The notes below the pieces were generated by a model. That model had not been told where the DNA came from and did not search any database. It worked only from the letters and a program-made list of their open reading frames with translations. Source: Hypericum androsaemum (lineage: Eukaryota; Streptophyta; Magnoliopsida; Malpighiales; Hypericaceae). From it: a DNA stretch of 64,000 bases. The stretch covers positions 8,563,570 to 8,627,569 of the forward strand of contig OZ023186.1 of assembly GCA_963995505.1 (NCBI GenBank). Reading direction: 5' to 3'. Shown here in pieces: positions 57,214-64,000 of the stretch. Every line of letters begins with the position of its first letter. Position 1 is the first letter of the stretch. The position numbers and the translations under genes were made by a program.

Positions 57214-57761
57214 ATGGAGGAAGGGAAAGGAGTGGTGAAGCACCTACTACTGGCCAAATTCAAGGACGGAACCAAACCCGAGGAGATCGACAGCCTCATC
57301 AAGGGCTATTCCAACCTAGTCAACCTCATCGAACCCATGAAGGCTTTCCACTGGTATGGCTAACTAACTTCTTTTCTGGGTTCAAGTCAATTTACAAGGC
57401 ACGGTTGTTTCATTTGTGATTCGAGATTAACACGGTATGAGAGCGGGTTGATCACACGGCATGGCGTGTTGTTGCTGCGTAGTCTTGGAATTCGTTTGCA
57501 GATCTTACATTTTAAGTTGGGTGTATTTCATTTCATGTTTAATGTGGATGCCTGGTGTGTGTATGTTGTTGCAGGGGCACCGATGTGAGCGTGGAGAACA
57601 TGCACCAAGGCTTTACGCACGTCTTCGAGTCCACATTCGAGAGTACCGAGGGCATCGCCGAGTACGTGGCTCACCCTGCTCATGTCGAGTACGCCAACGG
57701 GTTCTTAGCTGCCTTAGACAAGCTCATTGTGGTTGACTACAAGCCTACTGCTGCTGTTTGA
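57214..57761 (+). CDS. HS1: HS1-like stress-response A/B barrel (Dabb) protein
   Basis: Exon 1 57214-57353, exon 2 57575-57761, joined in phase 2 (CACTG|G gives HW-G), for 108 residues. Sequence: MEEGKGVVKHLLLAKFKDGT, EEIDSLIKGYSNLVNLIEPM, KAFHW, GTDVSVENMHQGFTHVFEST, FESTEGIAEYVAHPAHVEYA, then LDKLIVVDYKPTAAV. This matches Arabidopsis HS1 (At3g17210, 109 residues), a dimeric ferredoxin-like alpha/beta barrel reported as a heat-stable antifungal protein. Conserved features are the VKH start of strand 1, the NLVNLIEPMKAFHWG loop and HPAHVE. The start is the first ATG after the TATA box. The gene is intact; expression may be altered by the adjacent Pack-MULE. Confidence 0.95.
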
Positions 57762-59682
57762 GCGTGCATCTGATGACCATCTTCTGGCATTTGCATATGG
57801 TTATTAAATAATTAAAGACTTTGGCCTATTTTGCGGAATCCATGTTTCGAATAAAAAAATTTGATGGCGTGATGTGAACAATGAGATTGCAATTTGGTTG
57901 CTCTTATATATATGCGAAGTTTGCTTCCGGCTGGCTCTTCCTGCTGCTTTTTCTTTGATTGATGATTATATAGATGAACAGTCTGAAAAATGTCCCTGGC
58001 TCTTGGAATTAGGCATTCTACAATTTGCGTACAACAATTTGCCTGAGCTTGTCCAGTTCTCTGTTTGCTACTGTTCGTGCAAGTCTTAAATGCCTCTCTG
58101 CCTAGCATATCCTCTTGCACACCCAGATTAACAATATATATAGGGCTTGGTGAGAAATGTGAAGGGATTAGGTGGTTCTGGAGCATTCTTTAAGTGCATA
58201 CAAGTAATATTTTCGGAAAAAAATATGCGCTAGGGAGGAACAAGGCCAACCTTCTGATTCATTGTCCAGTCAGATTTTCATGTCTAGTTCTAATGTTGTT
58301 CTAGTCGCTAGATCCATGTTCTGTTGATCAATCTATATCAAATTGGCTACTTAGTTTTGGTTTGTACTGCAATAGGTTGCCCTAATCAGTTTTCTTGTTG
58401 AAGGAATCAATAAGAATGCATCCAAATTTTCTGCAAGTTTATTGCTGGTGATCATATGGTGCAATTAGAGATCTCTAGGAGTCTAGGACGATGATACCAT
58501 ACTTCACTAGAACCTGATTGTTCCTTCTGAGAGAGGTTTTGGCAATAAACTTGATTATACCAAACTCATTTTACTTCAATAGAATGATGCTGTCAGAATA
58601 TTACTTCACTATGCAAATTTGATTTTTCTGAAGTTGATGCAAAAATTGGCAATCAGAATATTGCTCACATGATTGTACCTTATTCTGTTGCAAAAATCTT
58701 CATGGCAATCAAGTTTTGTCATGCTAAGTTGCCCTGTTGCTATTCCTACCAAGGATGTTCTGGCAATATGGAATACATTTGATACAGTAGTTCGTGAATC
58801 CAGATTTCGGTAGCTTTGTTGTTGGTGTTCCTAGTCTACTTTGAATACAGCTAAACCAGCTTTTACGGAAGGCAGTTAGCAATCACCATGATGATGCTGC
58901 AATAGTCTCTTAGAACCCGGTTGTTCTGACTGTGAATGTTGTATGGTCCGTGCTCGTTTTGGCAATCATTTACATTGTCAAAGGCCCTGATGCTGCAATA
59001 TTGACCCCTTGAAAATCGCCTGTTGCGAGATCTTGGCCGCTATTCTGCAAGTCTCCAATCGCTTCGTCGTAATGCTCAGAGCACAGACCTGAATAGCTCC
59101 TTCTGGTGAGGATCTTTTGCTCGACTGATAAGTGTTTTGATCTGCTGAAAGGTGCTACCCTCGTTGGCCTCTGCTATTTTGATGGTCCTGTTGCAGAGAT
59201 CCGGTTGATTTTAGGAGCGACAATCATAACGAAGAATCCGGGATTTCGAACAGATCACGTTGACTTCAGCTTCAGCACGTGATGCAATTGAAGGCAATAC
59301 TGTGCTTCTCTATTTCAATACTCTCCGGTTAGTTTTGGAGATTCAAATATTGGTGATTCACAGTTCAAACGAGAGTTTCCTATATATCCAGTTTGGTTGG
59401 TTAATGAGGATTGAATTACAGACTTAAAAAGTTGCAAATTTTCACTCCCAAAGAACAAAGCAACCGGAAGTGATCATGTCATAGTCAGCGTTTAGAACCA
59501 CACAAAGAAGGATGAGCTCAAAAATGCTGTCACAACATGCGAGGACCCTTCTCTTTTTCAACTTTTTTCCCAATCTAGGAGGAGATGTTGCTTAAGTGAC
59601 TGTTATTTCACCACTATCACCATTTTGCTATCCAATTTACGCATGGTTTTGCGTAAGTGATTGTTTTGTTTCTGTTGGAGAG
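57762..59682. other. Intergenic, no supported gene
   Basis: About 1.9 kb. The first 100 bp should contain the HS1 3' UTR. I see no domain in the frames here, including 57812-58186 on the minus strand. Base composition is more even than in the transposon-rich part, and it might be non-coding transcript or old decayed sequence. Confidence 0.45.
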
Positions 59683-59800
59683 AATCCTACGTCGAAAGTG
59701 GCAAGCGTGTTCGATTAGTTTATAAGTGTGGAAGATCCACCTATTCATTAGTTCATTTGAGTAGGATATAAAAATTTCTATATGGTATCACCGCTAATTA
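59683..59800 (+). mobile_element. TRIM-like short LTR with primer-site-like tail
   Basis: TGTTGGAGAGAATCCTACGT, then GTGGAAGATCCACC and TATATGGTATCACCGCTAAT. This order (TGTTGGA.AG.ATCC.AC.TCG to TGGTATCA) is that of plant TRIM or short LTRs followed by an initiator-tRNA-Met primer site. No second LTR was found. Confidence 0.5.
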
Positions 59801-60600
59801 TTCTAGCGAGACCCATGGTCGGTTGTACTTGCAACCATGTCAATAGATCATGAAACATATTTGAGAGTATGGATATAGAAGTTTCGCGTTGTCTTATTAC
59901 TATAGGCATGCATCATCCTCCCTTTATGTGTATATTTGTCACATTAGCAGAGGTGTAGTCAAAGCTCATTTGACTTAAACACACAAATTGACGGATCGAG
60001 AGTTTAATCTATGACAGGTGTACCTCACATTAAAATTTTTGGTTTAATCAGGGTCGTAGTTTATGTCCTTGATGTGCATTATCCTCTTTTGGCCTACAAC
60101 AAGTAAAATGAGTAATTCATGTCAGTGATCCGGATTGGCAAATGTGGACTTGCTAGCAATGCCATTTGAGAGTTCCGGCAAAAAAAAATTCTACAACATA
60201 AAACCTGGTGTATTCTATTCTCAAATTCTTTTCATCAATTGGAATTAGTCAAAGTCCAATTACTTAGGATCCGCTTCGTAAAGAACGGACCAAACTCCCA
60301 CTGTCATGGAATCTAGATCGTATACAGCGAATTGCTGAATGAGAGAGAAAAAATCGTATCATTTGTTTCTTCAAAATTAATTTAAGAAAGTTTTATGTTC
60401 AAACCTACGAATGTGATAAATATTATTAAAAGACAATTAGACTTTTAATACAACAGATTTAAAATGTATGACCAAATCTCAATTGGGAACATTAATATTC
60501 ACAATAATCAATTTTCGTCATCCAAATTTGCTAAAATACAAATCTCGGTTTTCCAATAAAAACAACCAAAACTGCTGTTAAAGTTTGCCAGAAAAAGAGA
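59801..60600. other. Intergenic upstream of topoisomerase gene
   Basis: No gene. The last few hundred bases are the probable promoter region. Confidence 0.45.
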
Positions 60601-60610
60601 ACCCCCTCTT

Positions 60611-60619
60611 AAACCCTAA
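60611..60619 (+). promoter_or_regulatory. Telo-box AAACCCTAA
   Basis: A single AAACCCTAA lies directly before a (CT)n tract (60624-60656), 135 bp 5' of the topoisomerase start. Telo-boxes are common in plant promoters of replication, translation and organelle-biogenesis genes. The (CT)n tract is typical of plant leaders. Confidence 0.55.
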
Positions 60620-60660
<41 letters not shown>

Positions 60661-60753
60661 CCTTATCACAAAAAACAAACACAGAGAAGGAGAACACGAA
60701 GCAGAAGTAGAAGAAGGAGAAGAAGGGAAGAGAGGTTTAGGGTTCGTAATGAA

Positions 60754-63540
60754 ATGAACCAAATGCACAAGAGCCTCGCTTTCCCCTTCTTCCTCCGCGC
60801 CTCCTTCCCCTTCATGTCCCAGGTTTCCTCAATCTCCCCCTCCCCTCCCCTCCCTTCCCCCCTTCGAGCTTGCCGATGTTAAAAATTTAATCTTTTGTGT
60901 GTTTTCTGGTGTTTTAGCTGCATCTCAGGCCGCTCTGGGACCGTTTGGGTACTGGGTTCCCGGCGAATGGGAGCTTCTCTGATGCCAAGTTGAGGAATGG
61001 GCGGGCGAGGGCCCTGTGCTTTGTTTCTGTCAACGGTTCGGCATTGGCCCGACAGGGCGTGCCCGATGGTACGAGGCTTCTGTTGGGTGGGGGAGTTGTC
61101 TCCAGGCGGGGTTTCTGCCAGGGTTCGGTGGAGACCGATGAGAAGAAAGGTTGGTATGGTACGAGTAGTTATTGGAAAAGGATTAAGAGTAGGAAGCCTG
61201 GTGCATTGGCTTCCGAGGAAGTTGATTCGTTAGTGAAGAGCGAGGAGGTCGTCGTAGATGCCAAGAAAAGCGATGTCAAGAGCTCGAAAGCTAAGACGAG
61301 AAGTAGGAAGAAAAGTAGGAAGCCTGGTGCATTGGCTTCCAAGGAAGTTGATTCGTTGGCGAAGAGCGAGGAAGTTGTCGTAGACGCCAAGAAAAGTGAT
61401 GTCAAGAGCTCGAAAGGTAAGACGAGAAGTAGGAAGAAAAGTAGCAGTCAGAAGGACAAGGAGGAAAATGAGGTTTGTGATTATCAATTAGCTTAAAATT
61501 GAAGTTAGCCTTTTCGGGGTAAGGTAATGTGATCGGTTTGTGTTTTAACTAACGCATCAGTTTTGCAGAAGAAATTGGCCGCGAGTGCGGCTGCAGAAGT
61601 GCTTGATGCTCCAGGAACGGAAAAGAAACCGCCAAAGAAGAAAAAGGCCAAGTCTAGTTTGAAGAAGGATTCTGTGAAAGAAAGTGGTAAATTGGGAAAG
61701 AAGCAGGTAGCTCAGAGTATGGCGAAAATAACGCCTGTGAAACTTGTGAAGAAGTTGCTGTATCCAGCAACCGGGAAGACTGTTGTGATTGTAGAGTCTG
61801 TTACAAAGGCCAAGGCCATTCAGGGGTACCTAGGAGATATGTTCGAAGTCTTGCCGAGTTATGGCCACGTGAGAGACTTGGCTGCAAGGTCAGGATCTGT
61901 GAGGCCTGATGACGACTTTAGCATGGTGTGGGAGGTTCCTTCTTCTTCCTGGACCCATCTCAAAAGCATCAAGGTTGCATTAAGTGGGTATGATCTCTTT
62001 GACTTGTTTACGTTCCGCTTGATTCTGTAGAATTTATTGGCGCGTGGCTTTGTTTGCTCTTCTGTGGATTTGTATGGGGAACTAGGGCGCTAGTTTTCTG
62101 TCATTTAACTAAATATAGGGTTTGGCTTTGGCATCCATTTTATTATTATGATGTAGTCTGGAGTTTTGGTGCCAGAAAAAAAGAAGATATGTTAGGTTCT
62201 TTGCTTTTACCATACTAGTAGCCAATATGCTTGTGCTGATTTTAATTTATTGAACTTTGTATCCTATTATCTTCTTTCCAGGGCAGAAAACCTAATCCTT
62301 GCATCGGATCCAGATCGAGAGGGAGAAGCCATTGCTTGGCATATTACAGAGATGTTACAGCAACAGGATGCCTTGCGTGAAGACTTAACAGTAGCTAGGG
62401 TTGTCTTTCATCAGATCACTGAGGCGTCTATTAAGACCGCGCTGAAGAATCCAAGGGAAATTGATGTGAACTTGGTTTATGCTTACCTTGCACGGCGTGC
62501 GCTTGACTATTTGATAGGTTTCAATATTTCACCGCTATTGTGGAGGAAATTGCCTGGCTGTCAATCTGCTGGCCGTGTTCAATCTGCAGCATTATCACTT
62601 ATATGTGATAGGGAGCTGGAGATTGATAAATTTAAGCCACGGGAGTATTGGACTTTTGATGTCCAGTTAAATAGTGAAATAACAAATTCCTTGTTTCATG
62701 CACACTTGACCCACTTTGGTTCCCAAAAGTTGGATCAGTTCTCAATAACCTCCCAAAGTGAAGCAGAGGATATTCAAAAGAGTATTGGTTGTGGAAATTT
62801 TATGGTAGTTGGCTCCAAAACCACAAAAGCTCGGAGAAACTCTCCCACTCCATATATTACATCTACACTACAACAGGATGCAGCAAATCAGTTAGATTTT
62901 GCTGCAATGCGAACAATGAAGGTATGTTTGGATTTCGTTGTGTTTTCACAGACAGCTCTGTACACTCTAATGTTCTAATTTTTAAAGATTATTTAGCAAA
63001 AAATGGACACTTTTTATGACAACTTGATGATACATACATTGTGCATCTTAATGTCAGCATCTTGAGATGTTGGTTCGTGTTGGGTTATTTTAGTATTGAT
63101 GGTTGCAGTACTTAATTTTACTAATTCATTATTGTCGATCAAATACCCTAAAAAAAATTATTGTTAATCAAGTCAAAAGTATATATCGCTTATCAGGATG
63201 ATGACTTCCTTGCTGCACTCTCCTGTGCTAGTGTTTCTAGTCTGAAAAATGGACTCAGTTAGGCAGATTGGCATCTGAACGATGCATTAGTCTACATGGA
63301 AGCTTATGTTTAATCAAAGACTTTGAATTTCATGGCTTGATTTGGATATCTTGGTGCTTAGAAGAGGACGAACTCATTGTCTGTCCTTAACCATCAGCAA
63401 ATTGTCCTTTTGACTCCTATTATTAATTGAGATAATCGCTTGATTGCAGGTGGCCCAACATCTGTACGAAGGGGTGAAATTATCTGATGGGAAGACGACG
63501 GGTTTGATAACGTACATGAGAACAGATGGGTTGCATGTGG
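60754..63540 (+). CDS. Organellar bacterial-type DNA topoisomerase I (type IA), 5' part
   Basis: Relaxes negatively supercoiled DNA by single-strand passage. In plants the bacterial-type enzyme (At4g31210-like) is targeted to organelles. Exons: 60754-60822, 60918-61472, 61569-61987, 62282-62921, 63450-63540, and beyond the window. The frame is continuous (phases 0, 0, 2, 0, 1), about 591 residues so far. The N-terminus MNQMHKSLAFPFFLRASFPF is presequence-like. A Lys-rich linker with two 42-residue repeats follows. TOPRIM starts VVIVESVTKAKAIQGYLG near residue 280, with the acidic motif SDPDREGEAIAWH near 356. RALDYLIGFNISPLLWRKL, SAGRVQSAAL and the active-site Tyr in GLITYMRTDG (about residue 583) are present. 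A short upstream ATG AAA TGA at 60750 overlaps the start. The C-terminal half lies outside the window. Confidence 0.93.
61188..61440 (+). repeat. 126-bp in-frame tandem duplication in topoisomerase exon 2
   Basis: AGTAGGAAGCCTGGTGCATT begins at 61188 and 61314, exactly 126 bp (42 codons) apart. Copies differ at a handful of bases, for example EEVDSLVKSE against KEVDSLAKSE. The unit is Lys/Ser/Val-rich, ending KTRSRKK. It lengthens the basic linker between targeting peptide and TOPRIM domain. Confidence 0.93.
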
Positions 63541-64000
63541 GTGCTACTTTTTGCATAGCTCTTGTTCCTGCTTTGAGTCACTTGGCATTGGTTCTTATTA
63601 TTTGATGATTTCTTGTTTCTTATTTTCTTGTCTTTCTGGTTTCATGACAAGTTACTAAAATATTTCATGCTGGCATGATTCTTGGGGGTAATTCTTTTTA
63701 ATTTGTGCTGATACTGTGCTATAGATGTTCATCCATTATAATTCATTAGTCAAGAAGGATCGGGTGGTAAGAGGAGGTTGAGGGGATGGTAAGAGGGTAT
63801 CGTTTTGGAATGATATTTCACGTGGGCAAAGCTTCCTTTAAAGTAGTTTCTCAGTGTTATTTTTGCTTGCTTCTCACAAAGAGATGGCAGTGGAGGAACT
63901 GTATTGAGGGGGTGAGTAGTTTGAGGTGGCATACCATGTCTGTGAGGAATGCTAAGATAGGGAGGTGGAGAGTTTCGCGAATTTCCTTGAGGAGGGTTCA
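63541..64000 (+). other. Topoisomerase intron 5, to window end
   Basis: Starts at the donor GTGCTACTTT. No further exon of the enzyme (expected to continue soon after TDGLHV) is visible before 64000. A frame on the minus strand has no domain. Confidence 0.6.

Noticed and set aside
57812..58186. 124-residue open frame on the minus strand next to HS1
   Set aside because: No recognisable domain, no splice or promoter signal, and it overlaps the probable HS1 3' UTR.

Overview
The window is nuclear DNA of a flowering plant, most likely a eudicot. Evidence: genes are split by GT-AG introns; plant-specific families are present (P-class PPR, class III peroxidase, CrRLK1L-type receptor kinase, MSH7, the HS1 stress-response barrel, a plant GDSL esterase); and AT-rich intergenic DNA is packed with LTR remnants, Mutator-like elements (MULEs) and MITEs. 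I cannot name the species from sequence alone.

Five loci look functional: two P-class PPR genes (24528-26240 and 37096-38823, + strand, intronless), a five-exon GDSL esterase/lipase (41941-40261, - strand), a two-exon HS1-like Dabb-barrel gene (57214-57761, +) and the 5' part of an organellar-type bacterial-like DNA topoisomerase I (60754 to beyond the window end, +). A sixth, weaker candidate is a proline-rich ORF at 9569-9982. Everything else gene-like is broken.

Layout. 0-10 kb: two decayed tandem class III peroxidase copies (- strand), their duplicated 5' flanks with a GATTCGTGGTAC repeat, a solo LTR (3960-5161) and a proline-rich ORF with 72-bp repeats. 10-17 kb: fragments plus a 4.44-kb MULE-like element (12732-17175) filled with two oppositely oriented arrays of the degenerate motif GATATTGGTTT. 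17-20 kb: an orphan first exon, the C-terminal end of a fourth peroxidase and an N-terminal MSH7 pseudogene. 20.9-40 kb: two paralogous PPR blocks (about 20.9-26.7 and 32.2-40.0 kb), each modified by different insertions, with a third decayed peroxidase and several elements between them. 40-47 kb: the GDSL gene, MITEs and a long inverted-repeat element. 47-55 kb: two tandem decayed malectin-type receptor kinases, with two solo LTRs in the first unit. 55-64 kb: a Pack-MULE carrying ammonium-transporter sequence that stops a few bases from the HS1 TATA box, then HS1 and topoisomerase I.

For most insertions I could read target-site duplications (TSDs), and for several an empty site in a paralogous copy. 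That gives a relative history: peroxidase and PPR duplications first, transposon insertions later. No operon-like cooperation is expected. The shared theme is remodelling of promoters and gene ends by non-autonomous elements.
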